Shown here one piece after another: positions 17,152 to 26,469 of a stretch of DNA of 64,000 nucleotides. A program made the position numbers and the translations under genes. The notes beneath the pieces were generated by a model. It made no database searches, was not told the DNA's origin, and saw only the letters and a list, made by a program, of their open reading frames with translations. Positions within the stretch are counted from its first letter, which is position 1, and each line of letters begins with the position of its first letter. The stretch is from Komagataeibacter diospyri (GTDB lineage Bacteria; Pseudomonadota; Alphaproteobacteria; Acetobacterales; Acetobacteraceae), in the NCBI RefSeq assembly GCF_006538165.1, contig NZ_BDLU01000063.1, positions 205,048-269,047 on the forward strand, in the 5' to 3' direction.

Positions 17152-17989
17152 AATCATGGGCAGGACGGCCCCTGCTGGCGCGGCAGGAAAATCAGGCAAC
17201 TGGAAGGATCTGCGCGCGCGTGTCCTGTCGGCGGCCGTGCTGGTGCCGTGTGTCGCGCTGTGCGTGTGGTATGGCGGCCTGCTTTACGGCGCGCTGATCG
17301 TGCTGGCCATGGCGGGCATGGCGATGGAATGGGCGCGCATGTTCGGCTTCGGGCTGGAAACACGGCGTGGGCAGCTTTGCATGGCGTGGGCGGCCTGTAT
17401 GGGGATTGCGGCGCTGGCGGGGCACTGGGGCGGGGCGCTGCTGGTCATGGCGGCGGCGATCGTGCTGGGGTCGGCCCTGTGGGCGGGGCAGGTGGCCATT
17501 GGCTGTGCCGGGCTGTCACTGCTGTGGCTGCGTTACATGAGTGAACCGGGGGCGGGGGTTGTCCTGTTCCTTGTCGCCTGCGTGGCGCTGAGTGACACCG
17601 GTGCCTACATGACCGGGCGGCTGCTTGGCGGTCCGAAGCTTGCGCCGCGTATTTCACCGGCCAAGACATGGTCAGGTTCCATCGGTGGTCTGGGGTGTGC
17701 CGTGCTTGGGGGTATGCTGATAGCAGGTCTGCTGCCCGGGGCGTTGCCGGGCGCTGTGTGGCGCGGGGCCGTGTTCGGCGCCCTTGTGGCCATGGCGGCG
17801 CAGGTCGGGGATCTCGCGGAAAGCGCGCTAAAGCGCGCGCGTGGGGTCAAGGATTCGGGCGCCATCCTGCCCGGGCACGGGGGGCTGCTGGACCGTTTTG
17901 ATGGCCTGCTGGTTGCGGCCCCCATGGCAGCGCTGCTGTCGCTGGGTGCGGCGGGGGGCATTGCTTTCTGGTATGTGGGTCTGCACTGA
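17135..17989 (+). CDS. cdsA: Phosphatidate cytidylyltransferase
   Basis: CdsA makes CDP-diacylglycerol, the precursor of all phospholipids, in the inner membrane. The 284-residue product has multiple hydrophobic helices and ends with the family signature: ALKRARGVKDSGAILPGHGG followed by LLDRFDGLL. The GTG at 17135 is supported by an AAAGG ribosome site and overlaps uppS by 17 bases; an ATG at 17156 lacks a ribosome site. It sits in the conserved order uppS-cdsA-dxr-rseP. Confidence 0.94.
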   Translation: MQDQPEIMGRTAPAGAAGKSGNWKDLRARVLSAAVLVPCVALCVWYGGLLYGALIVLAMAGMAMEWARMFGFGLETRRGQLCMAWAACMGIAALAGHWGGALLVMAAAIVLGSALWAGQVAIGCAGLSLLWLRYMSEPGAGVVLFLVACVALSDTGAYMTGRLLGGPKLAPRISPAKTWSGSIGGLGCAVLGGMLIAGLLPGALPGAVWRGAVFGALVAMAAQVGDLAESALKRARGVKDSGAILPGHGGLLDRFDGLLVAAPMAALLSLGAAGGIAFWYVGLH

Positions 17990-18033
17990 GCCGATGGCTG
18001 CGGCCATGAACAGTTTTGGGGAATGACGTTACA

Positions 18034-19191
18034 ATGAAGACAGTTTCCGTTCTGGGCAGCACGGGCAGCATTGGCTGTTCCACGGTGGACCTGCTGCTGC
18101 AGGCACCTGACCAGTTCCGTACCGGCGCCCTGGTGGGCGGGCGTAATGTCACGAAGCTGGCGGAACAGGCCCGGGCACTGAATGCGCAGCGTGCGGTGAT
18201 CGCTGATGAAAGCCTGCTGCCGGAACTGGAACGCCTGCTGGCGGGTAGCGGGGTCGAGACCGCGGGCGGCCGTGCCGCCGTGATCGAGGCCGCAGGCCTG
18301 CCGGTGGACTGGACCATGGCGGCGATTACCGGCGCCACGGGCCTGGAACCCACGCTGGCCGCCGTGCGTAACGGCGGGTCCGTAGCTCTCGCCAACAAGG
18401 AAGCGCTGGTCTGCGCCGGTGATGTCATGCTCCGGGCCGTGGCGGATGCGGGGGCGACCCTGCTGCCGGTCGATTCCGAACATAACGCCGTATTCCAGTC
18501 CATGGCCGACAAGCAGGCCGATGAGGTTGAACAGATCATCCTGACCGCCTCGGGTGGCCCGTTCCGCAGGGCGAGCCTTGAGGAAATGGAAAAGGCCCCG
18601 CTGGAGGCCGCGCTGAAGCATCCCACATGGACCATGGGGGCGAAGATCACCATCGATTCCGCCACCATGTTCAACAAGGGGCTGGAACTGATCGAGGCCG
18701 CGCGCCTGTTCAACGTGACCGAGGACAAGCTGGGTGTTGTCGTGCATCCGCAATCCGTGGTGCATGGCATGGTTCAGTATACCGATGGCTCCATCGTGGC
18801 CCAGCTTGGTTCTGCCGATATGCGCATTCCCATCGCCCATACGCTGGCGTGGCCTGCGCGCATGGCCACCAATTCACCGCGGCTGGACCTGGCCACGCTG
18901 GCGCGCCTTGATTTCGAGGCCCCGGATGAGGTCCGTTTCCCCGCGCTGCGGCTTGCGCGCGAATCCCTGCGGGTGGGCGGTGCGATGCCCGCCATCCTGT
19001 CGGGGGCGAATGAAATTGCGGTCGAAGCGTTCCTGAAACGCGAAATCGGCTTTCTTGATATTGCACGGATCGTCGAGGATGTGATGCAATCCATCGGGCC
19101 ACAGCGTGCGGATACGCTGGAGGAAGTGCTGCACTGGGATAACGAATCCCGCCGTGTTGCCCGCCAGCGTACGGTTGCCCGCGCGGCCTGA
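18034..19191 (+). CDS. dxr: 1-deoxy-D-xylulose 5-phosphate reductoisomerase
   Basis: Dxr performs the first committed step of the MEP isoprenoid pathway, feeding UppS and ubiquinone synthesis. The 385-residue product begins with the NADPH motif SVLGSTGSIG, followed by ALANKEALVCAG and the metal-site block LLPVDSEHNAVFQ, then ILTASGGPFR. The ATG at 18034 gives the conserved N-terminus; the in-frame TTG at 18016 would add six residues. Length is normal. Confidence 0.96.
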   Translation: MKTVSVLGSTGSIGCSTVDLLLQAPDQFRTGALVGGRNVTKLAEQARALNAQRAVIADESLLPELERLLAGSGVETAGGRAAVIEAAGLPVDWTMAAITGATGLEPTLAAVRNGGSVALANKEALVCAGDVMLRAVADAGATLLPVDSEHNAVFQSMADKQADEVEQIILTASGGPFRRASLEEMEKAPLEAALKHPTWTMGAKITIDSATMFNKGLELIEAARLFNVTEDKLGVVVHPQSVVHGMVQYTDGSIVAQLGSADMRIPIAHTLAWPARMATNSPRLDLATLARLDFEAPDEVRFPALRLARESLRVGGAMPAILSGANEIAVEAFLKREIGFLDIARIVEDVMQSIGPQRADTLEEVLHWDNESRRVARQRTVARAA

Positions 19192-19239
19192 CATGATTCT
19201 GGATGGTCTTTCTGGCCATCGGGAGATAGCGTAGCATTC

Positions 19240-20346
19240 ATGCATGATCTGATCCGGACCGTTCTGGCTTTCTCCCTTGTGTTGGGGGTGCTGGTTTTCA
19301 TTCACGAACTTGGTCACTACCTTGCCGCGCGCTGGCGTGGCGTGCATGTCGAGGTTTTTTCGATCGGTTTCGGCCGTCCGCTCCTGCGCTGGCATGACAG
19401 CGTGGGCACGGAATGGCGTCTGTGCCCCGTGCCGCTGGGTGGATATGTCCGCCCGCATGGATTCGAAGGGCCGGAAGACGCGACCGAGGAGCAGAAAGCA
19501 GCGTGGCAGCCCGGACGGACGTTCCATGACAAACCGGTCCTGTCCCGGGCCATCGTGATCATGGCCGGGCCGGTATTCAATTTCCTGCTGGCCATCGTGC
19601 TGTTTACCGGCCTGTTCGCCATGTCGGGACAGCCGCATATCCTTAATCAGGTGGCCCAGGTCGTGCCTGGCGGTGCCGCCGCCGATGCCGGGGTGGAAAA
19701 GGGCGACGTGATCGTGCGTGTGGGTGACCACAGTGTACATGACGTGGCCGATCTGCAGTCCTTTGTCAGCGGGCAGGCGGATGCCCGGACCACGCTTACG
19801 GTCCGCCGAAATGATGCGGAACAGACGCTGCCGGTCCATATCGGCACCGTGGGGGACGGGGGCAGCCGTCATGGCCAGATTGGCGTGTCTTTTGCAGCCG
19901 AGGTCGGCAAGCCGCAATCCCTGCCGCGGGCCTTTGTTTCCGCCATAAAGGAAACATGGAACGTGTCGGTCCAGACGCTGGATGGGCTGTGGCAGATGAT
20001 TACGGGGCAGCACAGCACCAAAGATCTTGGCGGTCCACTGCGCATTGCCCAGATGTCGGGACAGGTGGCGCAGTATGGCCTGCCCAGCCTGGTGTCGTTC
20101 ATGGCGCTGCTGTCGATCAACCTCGGGCTGATCAACCTGTTCCCCGTGCCGATTCTTGATGGTGGGCGGCTGGTATTTTATATATTTGAGGCTATTCTGG
20201 GGCGGCCGGTGTCCCGCCGGGTGCAGGAGATCAGCTTTCAGGCCGGCTTTGCGCTGATCGCCGGATTATTTCTGTTTTCAACCTTTAACGATCTGTCACA
20301 TTTCGGCCTGTTCCAATGGCTCGCGTCGCGCGCGGGACAGGGCTAA
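19240..20346 (+). CDS. rseP: RseP-type site-2 metalloprotease
   Basis: RseP cuts membrane-embedded anti-sigma factors and remnant signal peptides. The 368-residue product has the zinc motif HELGH in its first helix (residues 22-26), one PDZ domain around residues 130-210, and the second ligand motif NLFPVPILDGG near the C-terminus, all in the expected order with about four membrane segments. E. coli RseP has two PDZ domains; only one is evident here. It lies between dxr and bamA in the conserved envelope cluster. Confidence 0.94.
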   Translation: MHDLIRTVLAFSLVLGVLVFIHELGHYLAARWRGVHVEVFSIGFGRPLLRWHDSVGTEWRLCPVPLGGYVRPHGFEGPEDATEEQKAAWQPGRTFHDKPVLSRAIVIMAGPVFNFLLAIVLFTGLFAMSGQPHILNQVAQVVPGGAAADAGVEKGDVIVRVGDHSVHDVADLQSFVSGQADARTTLTVRRNDAEQTLPVHIGTVGDGGSRHGQIGVSFAAEVGKPQSLPRAFVSAIKETWNVSVQTLDGLWQMITGQHSTKDLGGPLRIAQMSGQVAQYGLPSLVSFMALLSINLGLINLFPVPILDGGRLVFYIFEAILGRPVSRRVQEISFQAGFALIAGLFLFSTFNDLSHFGLFQWLASRAGQG

Positions 20347-20496
20347 GGTGCAGCAGGTGAGACAAGTGCTTGCACAGTGTGGCGTATATCGGATAGGTCC
20401 GCCACGAAGACTGATACATGACAGGAAGGGAGCCGGCCCTCCATCCGGTCTTAATGCATGGCTGATCCGCATGCCGAGTGGTGAGGAATAGCGATT

Positions 20497-22959
20497 TTGT
20501 CGAGTAAACGTTCAGCGCTGCTTGCGTCTGCCTGCGTTATGCCGCTGTTCTGGACGGCCGGTGCGTATGCACAGGAAGAAGCAGCACAGAACACGCCATT
20601 CGGCGGGGATATGGCGCCAGTGGATGGCGCGGAACAGCAGCAGGCACCCGAGGTGGAGGCGATCAAGCCCCCTCCGCTTGAAGATCCGATCGAAGCGGTG
20701 GATATCAAGGGTAACAGCCGCATCGAGACCAGCACCATCCTGTCATACATGGTTGTCCAGCCCGGCGACCGCTTCAATCAGGATCTGCTCGACCGTTCGC
20801 TCAAGACCCTGTACGCCACCGGCCTGTTCCATGATGTAACGCTCAAGCGCGTGGGCAACGTGCTTGAAGTGCATGTGGTCGAAAACCCGATCGTCAACCG
20901 TATCGTGTTTGAAGGCAACCATTCCGCCAAGGACGAGGACCTGACAAAGGTCATCTCGCTGCGGCCGCGCGCGGTCTATTCCCCGCAGGGGATTGCTGCC
21001 GACCGCACGAAAATTCTGGGGGTGTATGCAGAAAAGGCGCGTTACGCAGCTACTGTCACGCCGCAGATCATCCGCCTTGCGCATAACCGCGTTGATGTGA
21101 TCTTCCACATCAACGAAGCGCAGAAAACGCTTATCAAGAAGGTGACCTTCGTGGGGAACCACGCGTTCAGCAGCGCGGCCCTGGCGGGTGTCGTATCCTC
21201 CAAGGAGACGGCGTGGTACCGTTTCTTTGCATCCAGCGACCAGTATAATCCCGAGCGCATCAAATACGATGCTGAACTGCTGCATCGTTTTTACCTGAAA
21301 AATGGCTTTGTTGATTTCCAGATCAAGAATGCCACGGGTGAACTGTCAGCTGACCGCAAGAGCTTCTACATCACCTATACGATGGAAGAAGGCCCGCGTT
21401 ATCGCCTGAACAAAATGGATGTGCGGTCCTCCCTGCGCCATGTCAGTGCTGAGTCCATGCGCAAGTACATCTCGCTGTTCCACGGGCAGTGGTATGATGG
21501 CAGCGCCATCCAGCATAACGCGACGGATATGCAGGAAATGCTGCAGGGCAAGGGTTATCCCTTCGCCATGGTCCATCCTGAAATTGCCCGCAACCCGGAA
21601 AAGCGCACCGTCAACCTTCTGTTTGACATAAGCGAAGGCCCGCGGATGTATGTCGAGCGTATCGACATCAACGGCAACACCATTACCGAGGACAAGGTCA
21701 TCCGGCGGCAGCTGCCCATGGCCGAAGGCGACCCGTACACCCCGCTGGACCGCAAGTATTCCAAGCTGATCCTGGAAGACCTGGGATTCTTCAAGACCGT
21801 CTCGATCGACCAGACGCCGGGTTCAGCGCCGGACAAGGTCAACATTTCGGCCGACGTGGTGGAAAAGCCGACGGGTGAATTCTCGTTGGGTGGCGGTTAC
21901 TCGACCGATGCCGGCGTGCTGGGCAACCTCGGGCTGAAGCAGCATAACCTGCTGGGTACCGGCATTGACGCGGGCTTCACGGGTACTGCCGCGTATTATG
22001 AAGACCAGGCAGACATTTCGCTGACGGACCCGTATTTTCTCAACCGCAACCTTGTGGCGGGCATCGACCTGTTCGGTATCCAGAACCGCTACATGACGTA
22101 CCAGAGCTATTCCGAAGCGCGTATCGGCATGACGCTGCGTATGGGTTACTCCTATAACAACCACCTGTCGCAGTCGTGGAGCTATACGCTGACCGATCGT
22201 GATATCGGGGACACGTGGTCTGATTCATCGTATTACGTGCAGGACCAGAATGGCTGGTCGCTTCTGTCACAGCTCAGCACCACACTGACATACGATACAC
22301 GTGACCGCAGGCAGCAGCCGCATAAAGGTTTCGTCATACGTGTGGGTGGTGACTTCGCCGGTATTGGCGGTAACGAACGCTATCTGCGTGGCAAGGTGGA
22401 TGCCGCCTACTACATCCCGCTTGACAGCATCATGGGCAACCACGACTGGACGGTCAGCTTCCGTGCCGGTGCGGGCGACATCATGAACTGGGGTGGTGGT
22501 CGCAGCGACATCATCGATAACTTCTATCTTGGTGGTAACTCGCTGCGTGGCTTCATGGATGGTGGTGTCGGGCCGCGAAGCTACGCCATCCCCGCGCGTG
22601 ACGGTAACCCGATGCATTCGCAGCAGGACTTCCTGGGCGGCCGGTTCATGTACACGGCGTCAGCGCAGGTGGACTTCCCCATTCCGTTCGCATCCGCCAT
22701 GGGGATCAAGGGACGGTACTTTGTGGATATGGGTGGACTGGACGGGTTGCGCGTGCGCAGGCGCTATACATCCATGAAGGACTGGCCGAAATATACCCCG
22801 GTGTATGATGATACACTGACACCTGTGGTCTCGACCGGCGTGGGTATCGCGTGGAAGAGTCCGTTCGGGCTTGTGAATATCGATCTGGGCGTTCCCCTGC
22901 ACAAGGGAACGAACGACAGGACCCAGTTGCTCCGCTTCGGCTTCGGCCAACAATTCTGA
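20497..22959 (+). CDS. bamA: Outer membrane protein assembly factor BamA
   Basis: BamA inserts beta-barrel proteins into the outer membrane. The 820-residue product has a signal peptide ending near AGAYAQ (about residue 26), five POTRA domains over about residues 65-440, and a C-terminal 16-strand barrel with the conserved GGNSLRGFMDGGVGPR loop and a terminal phenylalanine (LRFGFGQQF). The start is a TTG with GAGGAA about ten bases upstream; no ATG gives a signal peptide at this place. Skp follows after a few bases, linking the assembly machine with its periplasmic chaperone. Confidence 0.96.
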   Translation: MSSKRSALLASACVMPLFWTAGAYAQEEAAQNTPFGGDMAPVDGAEQQQAPEVEAIKPPPLEDPIEAVDIKGNSRIETSTILSYMVVQPGDRFNQDLLDRSLKTLYATGLFHDVTLKRVGNVLEVHVVENPIVNRIVFEGNHSAKDEDLTKVISLRPRAVYSPQGIAADRTKILGVYAEKARYAATVTPQIIRLAHNRVDVIFHINEAQKTLIKKVTFVGNHAFSSAALAGVVSSKETAWYRFFASSDQYNPERIKYDAELLHRFYLKNGFVDFQIKNATGELSADRKSFYITYTMEEGPRYRLNKMDVRSSLRHVSAESMRKYISLFHGQWYDGSAIQHNATDMQEMLQGKGYPFAMVHPEIARNPEKRTVNLLFDISEGPRMYVERIDINGNTITEDKVIRRQLPMAEGDPYTPLDRKYSKLILEDLGFFKTVSIDQTPGSAPDKVNISADVVEKPTGEFSLGGGYSTDAGVLGNLGLKQHNLLGTGIDAGFTGTAAYYEDQADISLTDPYFLNRNLVAGIDLFGIQNRYMTYQSYSEARIGMTLRMGYSYNNHLSQSWSYTLTDRDIGDTWSDSSYYVQDQNGWSLLSQLSTTLTYDTRDRRQQPHKGFVIRVGGDFAGIGGNERYLRGKVDAAYYIPLDSIMGNHDWTVSFRAGAGDIMNWGGGRSDIIDNFYLGGNSLRGFMDGGVGPRSYAIPARDGNPMHSQQDFLGGRFMYTASAQVDFPIPFASAMGIKGRYFVDMGGLDGLRVRRRYTSMKDWPKYTPVYDDTLTPVVSTGVGIAWKSPFGLVNIDLGVPLHKGTNDRTQLLRFGFGQQF

Positions 22960-22966
22960 GGTGATA

Positions 22967-23815
22967 ATGTTGCGTAAATCCGGCATCCGTCTGCTTGCCG
23001 CAACCGCTCTGCTCGGGTGGGGATATCAGGCCGTATCAGGCGCGCACGCGCAGGGTTCCGGCGGGAACTCCGGCTGGTTCGTGCCCAAGGCGGCGCAGCC
23101 CGCCGCCCATCCGGCCCAGCATGAGGCACCTGCCCCCGTCCAGCTGCCCGCCCCCCAGTCGGACAGTGAGGAAGCACAGTCACAGACGCCGCCCATCCTG
23201 CCGCAGCCGCCCGTGCCCAAGGCACCGGACGTGCCCAAGAGCGCACCGCCCCCGGCCCCTGTCATCGGTGTCATCAGCGTGCCTGATGTCATGCGCATGT
23301 CATCTGCCGCGCAGCAGGCCGAACGTGTGCTGGGTGCGCGCCGTGACGACCTGGCCCGCGATGCCCAGAAGGAGCAGGCCGGCTGGCGTGACGAACAGCA
23401 GAAGCTGCAGGGTCAGGCCAAGACGATGTCATCCGACCAGATCCAGGGCAGCGAGCGCAAGCTGCAGGAACGCGTGCTGGCGGCCCAGAAAAACTTCCGC
23501 AACCGCAACCGCGTGATCCAGGAAGCCGCGCAGGTCGCGCTGGGGCAGATCGAACGTGAGCTGGTCCAGATCATACGGCAGGTTGCCGCCAGCCGTGGCA
23601 TGAACCTTGTGCTGCATCGCGAGCAGGTGGCCCTGAGCCAGGAAAGCCTGGATATCACGCAGCAGGTGGCGACGCAGCTGAACGGGGTGCTGCCGACCGT
23701 ATTCATCCCCGCAGCCGATGTGGACCCCGAGGTTCTGGCCAAGTCCGGTACCATGCCGACCACGGCGGATGCCGACCGTCAGGCCGCCCCTGCCGCCGCA
23801 CCGGCCAAGCATTAA
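22967..23815 (+). CDS. skp: OmpH/Skp-family periplasmic chaperone
   Basis: Skp-like proteins hold unfolded outer-membrane proteins in the periplasm. The product (about 282 residues) has a signal peptide ending near GAHAQ, a Pro/Ala-rich linker over about residues 40-97, an OmpH domain starting at IGVISVPDVMRMSSAAQ with long coiled-coil helices, and an Ala-rich tail. Canonical Skp is about 160 residues, so the linker and tail are additions. Start choice is ambiguous among GTG 22961, ATG 22967 and TTG 22970 because the GAGGTG site is very close; 22967 is used. Confidence 0.88.
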   Translation: MLRKSGIRLLAATALLGWGYQAVSGAHAQGSGGNSGWFVPKAAQPAAHPAQHEAPAPVQLPAPQSDSEEAQSQTPPILPQPPVPKAPDVPKSAPPPAPVIGVISVPDVMRMSSAAQQAERVLGARRDDLARDAQKEQAGWRDEQQKLQGQAKTMSSDQIQGSERKLQERVLAAQKNFRNRNRVIQEAAQVALGQIERELVQIIRQVAASRGMNLVLHREQVALSQESLDITQQVATQLNGVLPTVFIPAADVDPEVLAKSGTMPTTADADRQAAPAAAPAKH

Positions 23816-23825
23816 GGTCGGTTGC

Positions 23826-24911
23826 ATGACAGTGACGCCGGATAACGTACCGGGCGATCCACGGTTTTTCGTAACGCAGGGACCGTTCGGGCTGGAACAG
23901 CTTGCGCAGTGCAGCGGGGCTGAACTGCGCAAGGCTGCTGACAGTGCGCAGGCCTGCACCCAGTTCAGCGGCATAGCGCCACTGCAGTCTGCAACGCGGG
24001 GGCAGGTCAGCTTTCTGGACAACCGGCGCTACCTTCCGCTGCTGGAAGGAACTGAAGCCGGTGCAGTGATCGTGGCCCCGGCATTCGCGGACAAAGTGCC
24101 TCCCCATGCCGCGGTTCTGGTGTCAAAGGCGCCGTATCAGACATGGGCACGCATTGCGTCCCTGTTCTATCCGCCGCCGCCGGTCCGGCCGGGCATTCAC
24201 CCTTCCGCCGTGATCGGGACAGGGTGTGAAATTGATCCCACGGCCGCGATTGGTGCGTTTACGGTGGTGGGTGATGGGGTGCGCATTGGTGCGGGTACCG
24301 ATATCGGTACCCATGTCAGCATCGGGGGCGGGGTGGAAATCGGGGCGCGCTGCCGCATTGGCGCGCATGTCGCCATTTCCCATGCCCTGCTGGGTGAACG
24401 TGTCACGCTGCTGCCGGGCGCGCGTATCGGACAGGACGGATTTGGCTTTGCCGTAACGTCCGAAGGTTTTGAAAGCGTGCCACAGCTTGGCCGCGTGATC
24501 CTGGAAGACGGGGTAGAGATCGGGGCCAATTCCACCGTGGATCGCGGGTCCATCCGTGATACGGTGATCGGGGCTGGCTCACGCCTCGACAATCTGGTGC
24601 AGATTGGCCATAATGCGCGGCTGGGACGCTGCTGTATCGTGGTTTCCCAGGCTGGCATTTCCGGTTCGACCGAACTTGGTGATTTCGTGACGGTTGCGGC
24701 GCAGGCCGGCCTGATCGGGCATATCAAGATCGGCACCAAGGCCCGGATCGGCGCGCAGTGTGGTGTCATGTCCGATGTGGAAGCCGGAGCCGATGTAATC
24801 GGCAGTCCGGCTATGCCTTTTCGGGAATTTTTCCGGAATGTCGCCTTTCTGCGTCGGATGGCCAGGAAAACGACGCAGGATGGAGGCAGTGAAAAGGCAG
24901 ACAATGCCTGA
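23826..24911 (+). CDS. lpxD: UDP-3-O-acylglucosamine N-acyltransferase
   Basis: LpxD adds the second acyl chain in lipid A synthesis. The 361-residue product has an N-terminal uridine-binding domain (FLDNRRYLPLL region) and a left-handed beta-helix of hexapeptide repeats from about residue 115, with IGHNARLGRCCIVVSQ containing the conserved active-site region. The ATG at 23826 begins ten bases after skp ends; the frame upstream of it is non-homologous. It stands in the conserved order lpxD-fabZ-lpxA. Confidence 0.95.
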   Translation: MTVTPDNVPGDPRFFVTQGPFGLEQLAQCSGAELRKAADSAQACTQFSGIAPLQSATRGQVSFLDNRRYLPLLEGTEAGAVIVAPAFADKVPPHAAVLVSKAPYQTWARIASLFYPPPPVRPGIHPSAVIGTGCEIDPTAAIGAFTVVGDGVRIGAGTDIGTHVSIGGGVEIGARCRIGAHVAISHALLGERVTLLPGARIGQDGFGFAVTSEGFESVPQLGRVILEDGVEIGANSTVDRGSIRDTVIGAGSRLDNLVQIGHNARLGRCCIVVSQAGISGSTELGDFVTVAAQAGLIGHIKIGTKARIGAQCGVMSDVEAGADVIGSPAMPFREFFRNVAFLRRMARKTTQDGGSEKADNA

Positions 24912-24991
24912 TTGCCTGATATCATTGCATATTCAACCGGCCCGAAGCCACTGTTCCGTCTGGCGCGGGGGCTTTCAGGCCGAACAAGTGG

Positions 24992-25486
24992 TTGGACGAC
25001 GTGGATAAAGAAGTAGAGGCACTCCCAGCGGACGGAACACCCGCGACGCTGGAATCAATTGATATCATGCGGATCATGGAAGCGATTCCCCATCGCTATC
25101 CGTTCCTGCTGATTGATCGCATGGTTGATATCGTGCTGGGGCAGTCGGCGGTTGGCATCAAGAATGTCACGGTCAACGAACCGCATTTTCAGGGGCATTT
25201 CCCGGCACGTCCCGTCATGCCCGGTGTCCTGATCATCGAAGCCATGGCCCAGACAGCGGCAACGCTGGTGGTCATGACGCTTGGTTCGGCATTCGAAGGC
25301 AAGCTGGTCTATTTCATGACGATTGATGGCGCGAAATTCCGCCGTCCCGTCGGGCCGGGTGACCAGTTGCGCATCCATGTCGAAAAAGAACGTAGCCGCG
25401 CGAATGTCTGGAAATTCAAGGGTGTGGCGCGGGTTGATGGCGTATCTGTTGCCGAAGCAACATTCAGCGCCATGATCATGGGGTAA
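24992..25486 (+). CDS. fabZ: 3-hydroxyacyl-[ACP] dehydratase FabZ
   Basis: FabZ dehydrates 3-hydroxyacyl-ACP in fatty acid elongation and competes with LpxA for the same substrate. The 164-residue product has the hotdog-fold motifs [11 protein letters not shown], the catalytic histidine in [15 protein letters not shown], and the catalytic glutamate in IIEAMAQ. The start is either the TTG at 24992 or the GTG at 25001; neither has a strong ribosome site. Confidence 0.94.
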   Translation: MDDVDKEVEALPADGTPATLESIDIMRIMEAIPHRYPFLLIDRMVDIVLGQSAVGIKNVTVNEPHFQGHFPARPVMPGVLIIEAMAQTAATLVVMTLGSAFEGKLVYFMTIDGAKFRRPVGPGDQLRIHVEKERSRANVWKFKGVARVDGVSVAEATFSAMIMG

Positions 25487-25575
25487 TACCGCGGGAAACG
25501 GGTGGTGGCGCGGGTCCGTCCAGCGGGCGGCCCGGTGTCCGCTTCCGGGTCTTTGGGCCATAGTTACTTGCGGGG

Positions 25576-26469
25576 ATGGAGGCTATTCTGGCAGGAAGTT
25601 CATCTAACGGTACCGACATGGATGAACGGCGTGGAAAAGCGCCTGAAATCCATCCATCGTCCATTGTTTCCAGCCGTGCGCGTATTGGTGATGGCGTACG
25701 CATCGGGCCATGGTGCTCGATCGGACCGGATGTCGAAATCAGGGATAATGCCGAACTGATTTCACATGTGGTGGTTGATGGTCGCACGACCCTGGGCGAA
25801 GGGGTGGTGTGTTATCCCTTCACATCTGTGGGCATGGCGCCGCAGGACCTGAAATACAGGGGCGAGCCGACATCGTGCATGATTGGTGCCCGCACCATCA
25901 TTCGTGAAAACGTGACCATTCACCGTGGCACGGCCACCGGTACGGGTGTGACCCGCATCGGGCCGGACTGCCTGATCATGGCCAATTCCCATGTGGCGCA
26001 TGACTGTACGCTGGGGCGTGGCGTCATTATCGTCAATAATGTGGTCATGGGTGGCCATGTGGTGATCGGGGATGATGCCCGCATCATGGGGGCGGCCGCC
26101 CTGCACCAGTTCGTACGCATCGGCCATGCCGCACTGGTCGGTGGCGTGTGTGGGGTGGAAGCGGATGTCATTCCGTATGGCAGCGTGCTGGGTAACCGCG
26201 CGCGGCTGGTGGGACTGCACTGGATCTGGCTGAGGCGCAATGGTGTCCAGCCTGATGAGGTCCGGCGCATGCGCCAGGCCTTCCGTGCCCTGTATCCCAA
26301 GGCGGCCCACGCCACTGGCGCGGTTTTCCAGGACCGGCTGGAGCATGTGCGCCAGACTTATGCTGATGACGCGCGTGTTGTTGAAATCCTTGATTTTATT
26401 GCAGCCCCCAGCCATCGCGGCCTTGTCAGGGTACAGGGCGGGGACATGATCGAGAGCGATGGCGCCTGA
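25576..26469 (+). CDS. lpxA: UDP-N-acetylglucosamine acyltransferase
   Basis: LpxA attaches the first 3-hydroxyacyl chain to UDP-GlcNAc. The product is a hexapeptide-repeat beta-helix beginning IHPSSIVSSRARIGDGVRIG, with the active-site histidine region NSHVAHDCTLG and a helical C-terminal domain. At 297 residues it is slightly longer than usual; an ATG at 25618 would give 283. The last 11 bases overlap lpxI. Confidence 0.94.
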   Translation: MEAILAGSSSNGTDMDERRGKAPEIHPSSIVSSRARIGDGVRIGPWCSIGPDVEIRDNAELISHVVVDGRTTLGEGVVCYPFTSVGMAPQDLKYRGEPTSCMIGARTIIRENVTIHRGTATGTGVTRIGPDCLIMANSHVAHDCTLGRGVIIVNNVVMGGHVVIGDDARIMGAAALHQFVRIGHAALVGGVCGVEADVIPYGSVLGNRARLVGLHWIWLRRNGVQPDEVRRMRQAFRALYPKAAHATGAVFQDRLEHVRQTYADDARVVEILDFIAAPSHRGLVRVQGGDMIESDGA

